Of a stretch of DNA of 64,000 bases, positions 9,791-19,911 are shown piece by piece. The notes below the pieces were generated by a model that saw only the letters and a program-made list of their open reading frames with translations, did no database searches and was not told the origin of the DNA. The stretch's first letter is position 1. Every line of letters begins with the position of its first letter. Made by a program: the position numbers and the translations under genes. Source of the stretch: Streptococcus parasanguinis CC87K (GTDB lineage Bacteria; Bacillota; Bacilli; Lactobacillales; Streptococcaceae); assembly GCF_000507765.1 (NCBI RefSeq), contig NZ_KI669401.1, positions 186,001-250,000 on the forward strand. Direction: 5' to 3'.

Positions 9791-9818
9791 AAACCTAACT
9801 GATTGTCAGTTGGGTTTT
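9791..9818 (+). terminator. dacA terminator
   Basis: AACCTAACTGA and TCAGTTGGGTT form an 11-bp stem with one G-U pair and a short loop, followed by TTTTGT. Confidence 0.8.
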
Positions 9819-9856
9819 GTCATTGTCCCATTCCGATATTTTTAGAAAGGATTTAT

Positions 9857-11029
9857 ATGAAAAAATTCCGAAATTCTTATGCGGCATATATGCTGCTCTA
9901 TAGTTTTTATTTTATGTCCACATCTCTCTTTACGACCCTTATTTCCGTTTATTTGATGGGAAAGCACTATAGTGCAACTCAAGTGTCGACCTTGGTATCG
10001 GTTGCCTTTTTCTTATCTATGGTAGCCCAACCCTTCTTTGGGTATATCAATGAGCGATTTGGAATCGTAAAAATGACGACCCTCAGTCTGAGTGTGATCA
10101 TTGGTGGTGTCTTCGGTTTTCTTTGGGCCCCCAATCTCTTTTGGCTGACCGTTTTTTACGGAATTGTTCTAGTCTGTTTGAATGGGACAGCTCCCATGAT
10201 GGAAGTTTTTGCAACGCAAAGTCCATACGCTTTTGGGAAGATTCGCGTTTGGGGAACCATTGGCTACTCGGTCGGTGTTCAAATAGCCGGCTGGGTCTAT
10301 CATCAGTTTAGCCCCCAAGCTGTCTATTATACGGTTTTGATCACCATTGTACTCAGCATTTTCTGTCTAAGTGCCGTTCGGATGAAGACAAGAGAGAAAA
10401 AAGAAGAAAAGGTTAAAGAGCCAGTTTCTATTCGTCCCCTTCTTCACAATGGACCTTACCTCTTCTTTATCATTTTGATTGGCTTGGCTTCAGGGGTTGG
10501 AAATATTGGTCATACCTATATTCCTGAGCTACTCATGGATAGTGGTCTACCAGTTCATATTGCCTCAACAGTTGTGGCTATCTCCGTCGTAGTGGAAGCT
10601 CCCTTGATCTTTTTCTCTGATCGATTCATGGACCACTGGCCTTTACGGGTTTTGATCGCTCTTCCAATCGGGATTATTTTTGCTCAATATGTTGTCTACG
10701 CTCTTCCAAGTCCTGTCTTCTTAAAAGTGCTTTTGACTCTTTTAGCCAAGCATACAACAGGGATGGTTTTGATTATGGTCTCCTTACGGTTTATTGCCCA
10801 ACAGGTGAATGGCAAAGACTTGGTTCTTGCCATGGCTATTGTCCAAGGAGCTCGTTATTTAGGAACCATTCTTTTACAACCTCTCGCAGCCCTCTGTATT
10901 GAAAGAGGTGGTTACCAAGTCATGAGTTTCTTTTTAGCAGGGGTTGTAGGGATCGTCTTTTTGCTGAGCTTTGCCTTAAAAATGCCCCAAGGGAAGGCTC
11001 ACGGCCTTTTTAGTGGCAAAGTAGACTAA
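9857..11029 (+). CDS. MFS transporter (MFS_1-like), substrate unknown
   Basis: A 390-residue integral membrane protein with about 12 hydrophobic segments and a basic central loop (RMKTREKKEEKVKE, near residue 180) typical of the major facilitator superfamily. The fold resembles the MFS_1-like/nucleoside-symporter group, but no substrate can be assigned. The frame is open from 9803; I use ATG 9857, which has AGAAAGG 7 nt upstream and avoids starting inside the dacA terminator. It stands alone between two terminators, so it is probably monocistronic. Confidence 0.85.
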   Translation: MKKFRNSYAAYMLLYSFYFMSTSLFTTLISVYLMGKHYSATQVSTLVSVAFFLSMVAQPFFGYINERFGIVKMTTLSLSVIIGGVFGFLWAPNLFWLTVFYGIVLVCLNGTAPMMEVFATQSPYAFGKIRVWGTIGYSVGVQIAGWVYHQFSPQAVYYTVLITIVLSIFCLSAVRMKTREKKEEKVKEPVSIRPLLHNGPYLFFIILIGLASGVGNIGHTYIPELLMDSGLPVHIASTVVAISVVVEAPLIFFSDRFMDHWPLRVLIALPIGIIFAQYVVYALPSPVFLKVLLTLLAKHTTGMVLIMVSLRFIAQQVNGKDLVLAMAIVQGARYLGTILLQPLAALCIERGGYQVMSFFLAGVVGIVFLLSFALKMPQGKAHGLFSGKVD

Positions 11030-11064
11030 TAAAATTGTCACAATTGTATGACTAATCATCGAGG

Positions 11065-11110
11065 AGTTGGACAGAAACACTGATTTCACAGTGTTTTGTC
11101 CAACTTTTTT
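11065..11110 (+). terminator. Strong intrinsic terminator after the MFS gene
   Basis: A stem of about 17 bp (from 11065, AGTTGGACAGAAACACTG with its near-perfect complement) is followed by TTTTTT. Confidence 0.93.
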
Positions 11111-11136
11111 GCTATTATTAAGAACTAGTGATTAAT

Positions 11137-11165
11137 TTGACAATCAAAGTATTCGATGGTAGAAT
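11137..11165 (+). promoter_or_regulatory. Promoter of the lipoprotein gene
   Basis: TTGACA (11137-11142) and TAGAAT (11160-11165) with a 17-bp spacer, about 30 bp upstream of the lipoprotein start. Confidence 0.85.
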
Positions 11166-11196
11166 GAGGTAAAATAAATATAAAGGAGACCATTTT

Positions 11197-11772
11197 ATGA
11201 AAAAAATGATCTTATCGACAGCTGCTCTTTTGACGATTGTTTCCCTAGCTGCTTGTTCAAACAAACAAGACACAAAGAAGGAAACTTCAAACAGTCAATC
11301 AACTACTAAAGTGACGAGCAAATCTGCCAACACTTCAAAAAGCAAGGATACTTCAACAGATTCAGAAGAGACTTCATCTTCTAGCCTCTTAACAGACGCT
11401 GAAATCAGCAAGGCTAAAACAGTTGGAGACTTTAAAAAGTTGTTTGCAAAATTAATGGATCAATCTGTTTCTATTACTGAAGAAGCAGGTACTTCTGTGA
11501 CAGGTTCTGCAAAAGAACAATACGATGCAACGATTAGTGCTTTGAAGCAAGAATTGGAAAACCAAAAAGATATCTTTAATGAAGGCTTGGAAAGCATCGG
11601 TTCAGATAGCACAGTCGTTCCTAAAGAAAAGCGTGAAGCTTTGATCGAAAGCTTGAAAGATGCTCGAGAAGAGTTGGAAAGTACTCGTAAAGAAATGAAA
11701 GATATGCAGAAAGAATTGAGTAAATCTCCTGTTGCAGATGACGACAGTGATGATTCAGATTCTGAAGAATAA
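11197..11772 (+). CDS. Secreted lipoprotein, function unknown
   Basis: A 191-residue protein with a lipoprotein signal peptide: basic start, hydrophobic core and lipobox SLAAC with the lipidated Cys near residue 20. A Ser/Thr/Lys-rich linker (about 21-65) is followed by a helical, probably coiled-coil domain (about 67-175) and an acidic Asp/Ser tail. No enzymatic motif is visible. AAAGGAGA precedes the ATG, and the gene has its own promoter and terminator. The function cannot be assigned. Confidence 0.85.
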   Translation: MKKMILSTAALLTIVSLAACSNKQDTKKETSNSQSTTKVTSKSANTSKSKDTSTDSEETSSSSLLTDAEISKAKTVGDFKKLFAKLMDQSVSITEEAGTSVTGSAKEQYDATISALKQELENQKDIFNEGLESIGSDSTVVPKEKREALIESLKDAREELESTRKEMKDMQKELSKSPVADDDSDDSDSEE

Positions 11773-11783
11773 AAGGAAGAAGA

Positions 11784-11806
11784 GGTTGGAATTTCCAGCC
11801 TTTTTC
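11784..11806 (+). terminator. Terminator of the lipoprotein gene
   Basis: GGTTGGA (11784-11790) pairs with TCCAGCC (11794-11800), one T-G pair, followed by TTTTT. Confidence 0.75.
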
Positions 11807-11815
11807 TTATTTTTT

Positions 11816-11823
11816 TTCGAATG
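11816..11823 (+). promoter_or_regulatory. Late-competence box (com/cin-box) upstream of coiA
   Basis: TTCGAATG matches the SigX/ComX -10 box TNCGAATA at 7 of 8 positions and sits just after a run of T residues, as in streptococcal late competence promoters. It is 23 bp upstream of the coiA start, so coiA is probably transcribed by the alternative sigma factor ComX. Confidence 0.75.
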
Positions 11824-11845
11824 ATATAGATGAGGAGGTGGGGCT

Positions 11846-12796
11846 ATGTTTATTGCCATGGATAACAATCAAAAGCGGTGGAACTGTATGGAAGAGATCC
11901 CAGCTGTGACAGAAGGTCCCTTCTATTGCTTAGCTTGTCATAGTCCAGTGCGTCTAAAAAATGGCTCGGTTCTACGGGCTCATTTTGCTCATGTAGAATT
12001 ACAGCATTGTCCCTATCATCACGAAGCTGAGAGTTTTGAACATCTGGAATTGAAAGCCAGTCTTTATGACTGGGCCTCTAAGGAGTCTCATACAGAAGTA
12101 GAAAGTTATTTAGCAGACTTTCAACAAATTGCCGATCTTTTGGTAGTAGACAAGAATTTAGCTTTGGAAGTGCAGTGCAGCTCCCTATCTTTAGAACGCT
12201 TGAAGGAGAGAAGCGATGCTTATCGATCCTACGGTTATCAGGTCTATTGGTTACTTGGTAAAAAGTTGTGGCTCAAGAAAAGACTAACAGAGCTGCAGGC
12301 TGGCTTTCTTTATTTTAGTCAGAATCGAGGGTTCCATCTTTGGGAATTGGATTTGACAAAGAAAGAGTTACGTCTGCAATACCTCATCCATGAGGATTTA
12401 CGAGGGCGATTGCATTATCAAACAGAAATTTTTCCTTTTGGCCAAAGGTCTTTACTGGAAGTCTTACGGACTCCTTATCTTTCGCAACCCATGCGGCAAA
12501 TGGCAGTCGAGCTCGATCGTACATTTTTAACGTATATCCAGCAGCAACTCTTTTATCGTCATCCAAAGTGGCTGAAGCTTCAGGAAGAACTCTATATGCA
12601 GGGACACCATCTGATGGAACTGGGGCTGGATTTCTTTTATCCTCTTTGTCGTCCGATCCTTTCACAGAACTTGCTCCAAATTAAAGAGGATGTAGAAGGT
12701 TACTACCAGCAATTTATGACCTATTATCAGTCGCAAGGGATCCAACCCGTTCAGATCCTCTATCCCCCACGTTTTTATGCTCAACAGAAAAGCTAA
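11846..12796 (+). CDS. coiA: Competence protein CoiA
   Basis: CoiA is needed for recombination of incoming DNA during natural transformation; its exact role in the cytoplasm involves supporting RecA-mediated strand exchange. The 316-residue protein has the N-terminal FYCLACHSPVRLKNG motif with a CxxC pair and downstream His residues (AHFAH), and a nuclease-like core (ADLLVVDKNLALEVQCSSLS) with the D...ExQ pattern of the family. AGGAGG precedes the ATG. The upstream com-box and the downstream order coiA-pepF-methyltransferase-prsA match other streptococci. Confidence 0.95.
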   Translation: MFIAMDNNQKRWNCMEEIPAVTEGPFYCLACHSPVRLKNGSVLRAHFAHVELQHCPYHHEAESFEHLELKASLYDWASKESHTEVESYLADFQQIADLLVVDKNLALEVQCSSLSLERLKERSDAYRSYGYQVYWLLGKKLWLKKRLTELQAGFLYFSQNRGFHLWELDLTKKELRLQYLIHEDLRGRLHYQTEIFPFGQRSLLEVLRTPYLSQPMRQMAVELDRTFLTYIQQQLFYRHPKWLKLQEELYMQGHHLMELGLDFFYPLCRPILSQNLLQIKEDVEGYYQQFMTYYQSQGIQPVQILYPPRFYAQQKS

Positions 12797-12868
12797 CTTT
12801 CTAAGATAGAAATCCTCCCGAAATGTTCATTTTTATGCTAAAATAGTACCATTGGAGGATTAATCGAA

Positions 12869-14671
12869 ATGGTAAAACAACGTAATGAAATTGATGAAAA
12901 ATACCAATGGGATTTGTCGACAATTTTTGCGACAGATCAAGCTTGGGAAGAAGAAGCAGCAAGCTTAGCTGCAGATATTAAAGCAGCAAGCCACTATGCT
13001 GGTCATTTGTTGGATTCAGCGCAAACACTGTTGGATACAACCAATGCATATTTGGAATTGAGCCGTCGTTTGGAAAAGGTCTATGTCTATGCTCATATGA
13101 AAAATGACCAAGACACACGAGTGGCTAAATACCAAGAATACCAATCAAAAGGGATGTCTCTTTATAGCTTGTTGGGTGAAACCTTTGCCTTCTATGAGCC
13201 TGAATTCATGGCCATTACGGATGAGCAATACAAGGACTTTGTGAGTGAGGTTCCAGCCTTGGAACAATATGGTCATTATTTTGATCGTTTGCTAGAGAAA
13301 AAGGAACATGTCTTGTCTCAAAAAGAAGAGGAATTACTTGCAGGAGCTGGTGAGATCTTTGCGGCTGGTGGGGAAACCTTTGAAATCTTGGACAATGCAG
13401 ATATTGTTTTCCCAACTGTACATGATGACAAGGGCGAAGAAGTTCAATTAACCCATGGAAACTATATTTCTTTGGTAGAATCAAAAGATCGTGCCGTTCG
13501 TAAAGAAGCTTACGAAGGTCTCTACAAGGTTTATGAACAGTACCAACATACCTATGCTAAAACCTTGCAAACCAATGTGAAAGTTCACAACTTCAATGCC
13601 AAAGTTCGCAAATTCTCATCTGCCCGTGAAGCGGCCCTTTCTGAAAACTTTGTACCAGAAAGTGTTTATGATAGCTTGGTAGCAGCTGTGAATAAACACT
13701 TGCCACTCTTGCAACGCTATGTGCAATTGCGTTCAAAAATTCTAGGAATCTCAGACTTGAAGATGTACGATATGTATACGCCATTATCCGATACAGACTA
13801 CAAGTTTACCTATGAAGAATCGTTGGCCAAAGCAGAAGAAGTCTTGGCTGTTTTGGGTGAGGACTACCTTTCTCGTGTGAAACGGGCCTTTAGCGAACGG
13901 TGGATTGATGTGCATGTCAACCAAGGAAAACGCTCAGGTGCCTATTCAGGTGGTTCTTATGATACCAATGCCTTCATGTTGTTGAACTGGCAAGATACAT
14001 TGGATAATCTCTTCACCTTGGTGCATGAAACTGGTCACAGTATGCATTCTAGCTATACCCGTGAAACCCAGCCTTATGTCTATGGGGACTATTCCATCTT
14101 CCTTGCCGAAATCGCCTCTACAACCAATGAAAATATCCTGACCGAACGTCTGTTAGAAGAAGTAGAAGACGATGCAACTCGTTTTGCTATTTTGAATCAC
14201 TTCTTGGATGGCTTCCGTGGAACCGTCTTCCGTCAAACGCAGTTTGCTGAATTTGAGCATGCTATCCATAAAGCAGACCAAGAAGGTACCGTTTTGACTA
14301 GTGAGTTCTTAAACAACCTCTATGCAGAGCTCAATGAAAAATACTATGGTCTTTCAAAAGAAGACAACCCTGAGATCCAATATGAATGGGCTCGAATTCC
14401 TCACTTCTACTATAATTACTACGTCTTCCAATATTCAACAGGTTTTGCAGCAGCTTCAGCCTTAGCTGAAAAGATTGTTCATGGAACACAAGAAGATCGT
14501 GATAAATATATCGACTACTTGAAAGCTGGAAATTCTGATTATCCACTCAATGTCATCCGCAAAGCAGGTGTGGATATGGAAAAAGAAGACTACTTGGACG
14601 CAGCCTTTGCGGTCTTTGAACGTCGGTTGAATGAATTTGAAGCCCTAGTAGAAAAATTAGGACTCGCATAA
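12869..14671 (+). CDS. pepF: Oligoendopeptidase F (M3B zinc peptidase)
   Basis: Cytoplasmic metallopeptidase that cuts short peptides of roughly 7-17 residues. The 600-residue length fits PepF/Pep[13 protein letters not shown] carries the zinc-binding HExxH near residue 386, and the third ligand glutamate lies in the following helix ([13 protein letters not shown]). The start ATG has GGAGG upstream. It sits directly after coiA, so it may be co-induced in competence, but a TAAAAT element at about 12839 suggests its own promoter as well. Confidence 0.95.
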   Translation: MVKQRNEIDEKYQWDLSTIFATDQAWEEEAASLAADIKAASHYAGHLLDSAQTLLDTTNAYLELSRRLEKVYVYAHMKNDQDTRVAKYQEYQSKGMSLYSLLGETFAFYEPEFMAITDEQYKDFVSEVPALEQYGHYFDRLLEKKEHVLSQKEEELLAGAGEIFAAGGETFEILDNADIVFPTVHDDKGEEVQLTHGNYISLVESKDRAVRKEAYEGLYKVYEQYQHTYAKTLQTNVKVHNFNAKVRKFSSAREAALSENFVPESVYDSLVAAVNKHLPLLQRYVQLRSKILGISDLKMYDMYTPLSDTDYKFTYEESLAKAEEVLAVLGEDYLSRVKRAFSERWIDVHVNQGKRSGAYSGGSYDTNAFMLLNWQDTLDNLFTLVHETGHSMHSSYTRETQPYVYGDYSIFLAEIASTTNENILTERLLEEVEDDATRFAILNHFLDGFRGTVFRQTQFAEFEHAIHKADQEGTVLTSEFLNNLYAELNEKYYGLSKEDNPEIQYEWARIPHFYYNYYVFQYSTGFAAASALAEKIVHGTQEDRDKYIDYLKAGNSDYPLNVIRKAGVDMEKEDYLDAAFAVFERRLNEFEALVEKLGLA

Positions 14672-14672
14672 G

Positions 14673-15392
14673 ATGGTAGAGTCTTATAGTAAAAATGCCA
14701 ACCACAATATGCGCCGGCCAGTGGTTAAAGATGAGATCGTTGACTTTATGCGCACGCGTCAAAAACCGGTAGCAGGTGCCTTGGAGGAGTTAGAAGCATT
14801 CGCCCGCAAGGAAAATATTCCGATTATTCCGCATGAAACGGTAGCTTACTTTAGACTACTCCTGCAAGCCCTACAACCAAAGAAAATCCTGGAAATTGGG
14901 ACAGCAATTGGATTTTCAGCGCTCTTAATGGCTGAAAATGCTCCCGATGCACAAATTACCACTATTGATCGGAATGAAGAGATGATTGGCTTTGCCAAGG
15001 AAAATCTGGCTAAATACGATCAGAGAAAGCAAATCACCTTGCTTGAAGGAGATGCGGTAGATGTCTTGCAGGATTTAACAGAGACCTATGACTTTGTCTT
15101 TATGGACTCTGCTAAGTCTAAGTACATCGTCTTTTTACCACGGATTCTCGAACTCTTAGAGGTTGGGGGAATTGTGGTACTGGATGATATTTTCCAAGGA
15201 GGAGATGTTGCCAAGGACATCATGGAAGTGCGTCGTGGACAACGAACCATTTACCGGGGGCTTCAGAACCTCTTTAATGCGACTCTCAATCATCCAGATT
15301 TGACCGCTAGTTTGGTGCCACTTGGAGATGGTATTTTGATGATTCGGAAAAATGCAGAGACGGTAACCTTGCCAGATCCTAGCTCTTTTTAG
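14673..15392 (+). CDS. SAM-dependent O-methyltransferase
   Basis: A 239-residue Rossmann-fold methyltransferase of the catechol/caffeoyl-CoA O-methyltransferase type. The SAM-binding motif I is ILEIGTAIGFSALLMAE (about residues 69-85), the acidic SAM-ribose ligand is in ITTIDRNEE, and VFMDSAKSKY plus VVLDDIFQGG carry the usual metal-binding aspartates. The substrate is unknown; several relatives modify 23S rRNA or tRNA (TrmR-like), which is possible here. The ATG is 1 bp after the pepF stop, so the genes are co-transcribed. Confidence 0.88.
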   Translation: MVESYSKNANHNMRRPVVKDEIVDFMRTRQKPVAGALEELEAFARKENIPIIPHETVAYFRLLLQALQPKKILEIGTAIGFSALLMAENAPDAQITTIDRNEEMIGFAKENLAKYDQRKQITLLEGDAVDVLQDLTETYDFVFMDSAKSKYIVFLPRILELLEVGGIVVLDDIFQGGDVAKDIMEVRRGQRTIYRGLQNLFNATLNHPDLTASLVPLGDGILMIRKNAETVTLPDPSSF

Positions 15393-15464
15393 GTAAATTT
15401 AAGGTATTCTCTCTAATTTGTGGTAAAATAGAAGAAGTTTAAAAAGGAACGGAGAATAATTTTC

Positions 15465-16409
15465 ATGAAGAAAAAACTTGTAGCGGGTGCTGTGACCTTG
15501 CTATCAGTCGTAACACTAGCAGCGTGTGCCAATGGCACAAACAAAGATATCGTGACCATGAAAGGGGACACGATCACAGTTTCTGATTTCTATAATGAAA
15601 TCAAAACCAACCAAGGTGCTCAACAAGTTCTTTTCCAAATGACAATCAATAAAGTCTTTGAAAAAGAATATGGATCAAAAGTTTCTGATAAAGAAGTCGA
15701 TAAAGAATTGGCTAAACAAAAGAAACAATTAGGTAACCAATTCGATGCATACTTGGCGCAACAAGGCTTGACGGAAGAAACAGCGAAGAAACAAATCCGT
15801 AGCAATATGTTGTTGGAATATGCAGTCAACCAAGCGGCTAAGAAAGATATCAAAGAGTCTGACTATAAGGCAGCTTTTGAATCTTACACACCAGAAGTAA
15901 CAGCACAAATTATCAAGTTAGATTCAGAAGATAAAGCAAAAGAAGTGTTGGAAGCTGCTAAAGCGGAAGGTGCAGACTTTGCCCAAATCGCCAAAGACAA
16001 TTCAACAGATACTGCTACAAAAGACAAAGGTGGCGAAGTCAAGTTCGATTCAGGAACAGCAGGTATCCCATCTCAAGTCAAAGAAGCTGCCTTTAAATTG
16101 GATGAAAACGGCATTTCAGATGTGATCACAGTTTCAGCAGGTCAAAACTATTCTGCTAGCTACTATATTGTCAAATTGAATAAGAAGACAGAAAAAGGCT
16201 CTGACTGGAAGAAATACGAAAAACGTTTGAAAGAGATCATTGTTGATGGTCGTAAGCAAGATACCAACTACATCCGTAGCATTATTGCAAAAGCGATGAC
16301 CAATGCCAATATCAAGGTCAAAGATGATGCCTTCAAATCAACCTTCAACCAATATTTGCAAAATATCGGTGTTCAAACGAGCGATAGCAGTTCATCATCT
16401 AAAAAATAG
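15465..16409 (+). CDS. prsA: Foldase lipoprotein PrsA (parvulin-type PPIase)
   Basis: Extracellular, membrane-anchored chaperone and peptidyl-prolyl isomerase that helps secreted proteins fold. The signal peptide ends in lipobox LAAC near residue 20. The N-terminal chaperone part is followed by a parvulin domain (about 143-240, from VTAQIIKLDSEDKAKEVL) and a helical C-terminal part ending in a serine tail. At 314 residues it is normal. GGAG precedes the ATG. Its stop at 16407-16409 abuts the -35 box of the T-box promoter. Confidence 0.95.
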   Translation: MKKKLVAGAVTLLSVVTLAACANGTNKDIVTMKGDTITVSDFYNEIKTNQGAQQVLFQMTINKVFEKEYGSKVSDKEVDKELAKQKKQLGNQFDAYLAQQGLTEETAKKQIRSNMLLEYAVNQAAKKDIKESDYKAAFESYTPEVTAQIIKLDSEDKAKEVLEAAKAEGADFAQIAKDNSTDTATKDKGGEVKFDSGTAGIPSQVKEAAFKLDENGISDVITVSAGQNYSASYYIVKLNKKTEKGSDWKKYEKRLKEIIVDGRKQDTNYIRSIIAKAMTNANIKVKDDAFKSTFNQYLQNIGVQTSDSSSSSKK

Positions 16410-16438
16410 TTGACGGTTCCTTTTGGAACTTGTATAAT
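16410..16438 (+). promoter_or_regulatory. Promoter of the alaS T-box transcript
   Basis: TTGACG (16410-16415) and TATAAT (16433-16438) with a 17-bp spacer. The spacer contains GTTCC-TTTT-GGAAC, a small inverted repeat that could be a weak prsA terminator but lacks a T-run. Confidence 0.88.
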
Positions 16439-16439
16439 G

Positions 16440-16624
16440 AAATAGTTGAGAATAAATCATTGTTACTCGGAATCAGAGAAGTGGCGGGGGTGCGAGCCAT
16501 GGAAGAGAAATGATTTTGCTACTCGGCTGAGACAATTGCATATAAAATGAAGAATGACAAGTTCATTGAATGAAGGTGGTACCGCGGTTTTTCGCCCTTC
16601 GTTTAGTGGCTTGTCTTTTGTTTA
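16440..16624 (+). promoter_or_regulatory. T-box riboswitch leader, alanine type
   Basis: The T-box core GGTGGTACCGCG lies at 16575-16586. The antiterminator is AAGG plus GCG pairing with CGC plus CCTT around the TGGTACC bulge. The competing terminator runs from GACAAG (16556-16561) to CTTGTC (16610-16615), a long stem rich in G-U pairs, then TTTTGTTT. Stem I is closed by AAATCATT and AATGATTT. GCT at 16518-16520 is a candidate alanine specifier but the specifier loop is not certain. Uncharged tRNA-Ala is expected to allow transcription into the downstream gene pair ending in alaS. Confidence 0.93.
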
Positions 16625-16662
16625 TGGGCAGTTGTCTGGAGCTTTTTAAAGGAGATCAAAAG

Positions 16663-17148
16663 ATGCGAACCTATCAAGTGAAACAAAAATTTCGATTGGG
16701 TGGCGAGCGGTTCGATATCAAAGATGAATTGGGAAATGTTGAGTACCAGGTTGAGGGGTCTTTTCTTAAGATTCCCAAGACTTTTACCATCTATGATAAG
16801 AATGGTCAAGAAGTGAGCCACATTACTAAAAAAACAATCAGCTTTCTTCCCAAGTTTGTGGTTGAGTTGAAGGATGGGGACCGCTTTTTTATCCATAAAA
16901 AACTGACGCTCTTCAGGGATAAATACGATATCGAAGATTTGGGACTGCGGGTACAGGGAAATATCTGGGACCTAGAATTCAAATTATTCGATGATCGGGA
17001 TCAAATCGTCGCTGAGATTAGCAAGGAACTCTTTCATCTAACCTCTACCTACCAAGTATCGGTGTATGAGGATGAATACGCTGATTTAGTCATCTCACTT
17101 TGTGTCGCCATCGATTATGTCGAAATGTTAGAAGCTAGCGCAAATTAA
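16663..17148 (+). CDS. LURP-one-related (LOR/DUF567-like) protein
   Basis: A 161-residue protein resembling the tubby-like LURP-one-related family: KQKFRLGGERFDIKDELGNVEYQVEGSFLKIPKTFTIYD followed by repeated beta-strand segments. The biochemical role of these bacterial proteins is unknown. The frame is open from 16570, but that start lies in the T-box core and would encode riboswitch sequence; I use ATG 16663, which has AAAGGAG 8 nt upstream. It is the first gene after the alanine T-box and 24 bp before alaS, so its expression should follow tRNA-Ala charging. Confidence 0.85.
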   Translation: MRTYQVKQKFRLGGERFDIKDELGNVEYQVEGSFLKIPKTFTIYDKNGQEVSHITKKTISFLPKFVVELKDGDRFFIHKKLTLFRDKYDIEDLGLRVQGNIWDLEFKLFDDRDQIVAEISKELFHLTSTYQVSVYEDEYADLVISLCVAIDYVEMLEASAN

Positions 17149-17172
17149 TCTTAAAAAAATTAGGAGACAAAT

Positions 17173-19791
17173 ATGAAACAATTATCTAGTGCACAAGTCC
17201 GTCAAATGTGGCTTGATTTCTGGGCAAGCAAAGGCCACTCTGTAGAACCATCAGTTAGCTTGGTTCCAGTAAACGATCCAACACTTTTGTGGATCAACTC
17301 AGGGGTTGCCACTCTTAAAAAATACTTCGATGGAACCATCAAACCTGAAAATCCACGGATTACCAATGCTCAAAAAGCTATTCGTACCAATGATATCGAA
17401 AACGTAGGGAAGACTGCTCGTCACCATACTATGTTTGAAATGTTGGGGAATTTCTCAATCGGAGATTACTTCCGTGATGAAGCCATTACTTGGGCTTATG
17501 AACTTTTGACTAGTCCGGAATGGTTTGATTTCCCTAAAGACAAACTTTACATGACCTATTACCCTGATGACAAGGATTCATACAACCGTTGGATCGCTGT
17601 TGGGGTGGATCCAAGTCACTTGATCCCAATCGAAGACAACTTCTGGGAAATCGGTGCAGGGCCTTCTGGACCAGATACAGAAATCTTCTTCGACCGTGGA
17701 GAAGAATTTGACCCAGAAAACATCGGTCTTCGTCTGCTTGCAGAAGATATCGAAAACGACCGTTACATCGAAATCTGGAACATTGTCTTGTCACAATTTA
17801 ACGCAGACCCTGCTGTTCCTCGTAGCGAATACAAGGAATTGCCACACAAGAACATTGATACGGGCGCTGGTTTGGAACGTTTGGTAGCCGTTATCCAAGG
17901 AGCGAAGACCAACTTTGAAACAGACCTCTTCATGCCAATCATCCGTGAAGTGGAAAAGATGTCTGGTAAGACCTATGATCCAGATGGCGATAACATGAGC
18001 TTCAAGGTGATTGCTGACCACATCCGTTCGCTTTCATTTGCGATTGGTGATGGGGCTCTTCCAGGTAATGAAGGACGCGGTTACGTTCTTCGTCGTCTCC
18101 TCCGTCGTGCTTCCATGCATGGTCAAAAATTGGGGATTGAAGGAACCTTCTTGTATAAATTGGTTCCAACCGTTGGGAAGATCATGGAAAGTTACTACCC
18201 AGAAGTACTTGAAAAACAAGACTTTATCGAAAAAATTATCAAGAGTGAAGAAGAGTCATTTGCTCGTACTTTGAATTCTGGTCAACACTTTGCCCAAACC
18301 ATCGTTGAAGACTTGAAAGCCAAAGGTCAAACAGTGATTGCTGGTCAAGATGTCTTTAAACTTTATGATACATACGGATTCCCAGTAGAATTGACAGAAG
18401 AAATCGCTGAAGAAGCTGGAATGACAGTCGATCGTGAAGGTTTTGAAGCAGCCATGAAGGAACAACAAGAACGTGCGCGTGCATCTGCTGTCAAAGGTGG
18501 ATCTATGGGGATGCAAAATGAAACCCTTCAAAACATTACAGTTGAAAGTAGCTTCAACTACAATGCTAGCCAATTGCCTTCTAAGTTGGTGGCTATCGTA
18601 GCGGACAATGCAGAAGTAGAGGCTGTTTCAGAAGGAACTGCATCACTGATCTTTGCAGAAACTCCATTCTACGCTGAAATGGGTGGACAAGTTGCGGACC
18701 ATGGTCAAATCTTGGATGCTGCAGGAAACGTCGTAGCGACGGTGACAGATGTTCAAAAAGCACCAAATGGACAACCACTCCATACGGTTGAAGTTCTTGC
18801 TCCTCTTGCCTTGAACCAAGAATACACCTTGGCTATCGATACCAATCGTCGTCATCGTGTCATGAAGAACCACACTGCGACTCACTTGCTCCATGCGGCT
18901 CTTCACAATATCCTTGGTAACCATGCAACCCAAGCAGGATCTCTCAACGAAGTAGAATTCCTTCGCTTTGACTTTACCCACTTCCAAGCCGTGACTCCAG
19001 AAGAATTGCGTGCTATTGAGCAACAAGTCAATGAAAAGATTTGGGAAGCGATCGCAGTCGAAACGATTGAAACAGATATCGATACTGCTAAAGAAATGGG
19101 AGCTATGGCCCTCTTTGGTGAGAAATACGGTAAGGAAGTTCGCGTAGTCACTATCGGGGACTACTCTGTTGAGCTCTGTGGTGGTACCCACGTAGGCAAT
19201 ACTTCTGAAATTGGTCTCTTCAAGATTGTCAAAGAAGAAGGGATCGGATCAGGAACTCGTCGTATCTTGGCAGTGACTGGTAAGGAAGCCTTCGAAGCAT
19301 ACCGTGAACAAGAAGACGCACTGAAAGCAGTAGCAGCAACCTTGAAAGCACCTCAACTTAAGGAAGTCCCTCACAAGGTGGAAGGTCTTCAAGAACAACT
19401 CCGTCAATTGCAAAAAGAAAATGCAGAATTGAAGGAAAAAGCGGCAGCAGCTGCAGCAGGAGATGTCTTCAAGAATGTTCAAGAAGCAAACGGCCACCGT
19501 TACATTGCCAGCCAAGTTTCTGTATCAGATGCAGGTGCCCTTCGTACCTTTGCGGATAACTGGAAACAAAAAGATTACTCTGACGTCCTTGTTCTTGTCG
19601 CAGTAATCGGTGACAAGGTCAACCTTCTCGTAGCTAGCAAGTCTAAAGACATCCACTCAGGTAACTTGGTTAAAGAATTGGCTCCAATCGTCGATGGACG
19701 TGGTGGTGGAAAACCAGACATGGCCATGGCAGGAGGAAGTAACCAAGCGAAAATCCAAGAATTGTTGGATGCCGTAGCAGGTAAATTGTAA
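17173..19791 (+). CDS. alaS: Alanyl-tRNA synthetase
   Basis: Charges tRNA-Ala with alanine. The 872-residue protein has the class II catalytic core at the N-terminus (motif 1 [17 protein letters not shown], motif 2 [13 protein letters not shown], motif 3 region [20 protein letters not shown]), the editing domain with [11 protein letters not shown] and [13 protein letters not shown] zinc ligands (about 570-680), and the C-terminal C-Ala domain ending [24 protein letters not shown] precedes the ATG. It is regulated by the upstream T-box. The last 433 bp are duplicated 1.6 kb downstream. Confidence 0.98.
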   Translation: MKQLSSAQVRQMWLDFWASKGHSVEPSVSLVPVNDPTLLWINSGVATLKKYFDGTIKPENPRITNAQKAIRTNDIENVGKTARHHTMFEMLGNFSIGDYFRDEAITWAYELLTSPEWFDFPKDKLYMTYYPDDKDSYNRWIAVGVDPSHLIPIEDNFWEIGAGPSGPDTEIFFDRGEEFDPENIGLRLLAEDIENDRYIEIWNIVLSQFNADPAVPRSEYKELPHKNIDTGAGLERLVAVIQGAKTNFETDLFMPIIREVEKMSGKTYDPDGDNMSFKVIADHIRSLSFAIGDGALPGNEGRGYVLRRLLRRASMHGQKLGIEGTFLYKLVPTVGKIMESYYPEVLEKQDFIEKIIKSEEESFARTLNSGQHFAQTIVEDLKAKGQTVIAGQDVFKLYDTYGFPVELTEEIAEEAGMTVDREGFEAAMKEQQERARASAVKGGSMGMQNETLQNITVESSFNYNASQLPSKLVAIVADNAEVEAVSEGTASLIFAETPFYAEMGGQVADHGQILDAAGNVVATVTDVQKAPNGQPLHTVEVLAPLALNQEYTLAIDTNRRHRVMKNHTATHLLHAALHNILGNHATQAGSLNEVEFLRFDFTHFQAVTPEELRAIEQQVNEKIWEAIAVETIETDIDTAKEMGAMALFGEKYGKEVRVVTIGDYSVELCGGTHVGNTSEIGLFKIVKEEGIGSGTRRILAVTGKEAFEAYREQEDALKAVAATLKAPQLKEVPHKVEGLQEQLRQLQKENAELKEKAAAAAAGDVFKNVQEANGHRYIASQVSVSDAGALRTFADNWKQKDYSDVLVLVAVIGDKVNLLVASKSKDIHSGNLVKELAPIVDGRGGGKPDMAMAGGSNQAKIQELLDAVAGKL

Positions 19792-19800
19792 TCTAGAGAA

Positions 19801-19826
19801 GACCTACCCTCGGGTAGGTCTTTTTG
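19801..19826 (+). terminator. alaS terminator
   Basis: GACCTACC-CTCG-GGTAGGTC, a perfect 8-bp stem on a tetraloop, followed by TTTTT. Confidence 0.93.
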
Positions 19827-19911
19827 CTTGTGTATTTTTTTATATATGGCTTGACTACTTTTGAAAACGTGATAAACTAATATCCTTTATCCATTGAGGA
19901 GGTGTTAGGAC

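Noticed and set aside
16570..16662. Extended N-terminus (MKVVPRFF...) for the LURP-one-related protein
   Set aside because: These bases are the T-box antiterminator and terminator; a proper ribosome site precedes ATG 16663.
18643..19191. 182-codon minus-strand frame inside alaS
   Set aside because: Shadow of the alaS codon pattern; composition and lack of start context do not suggest a gene.
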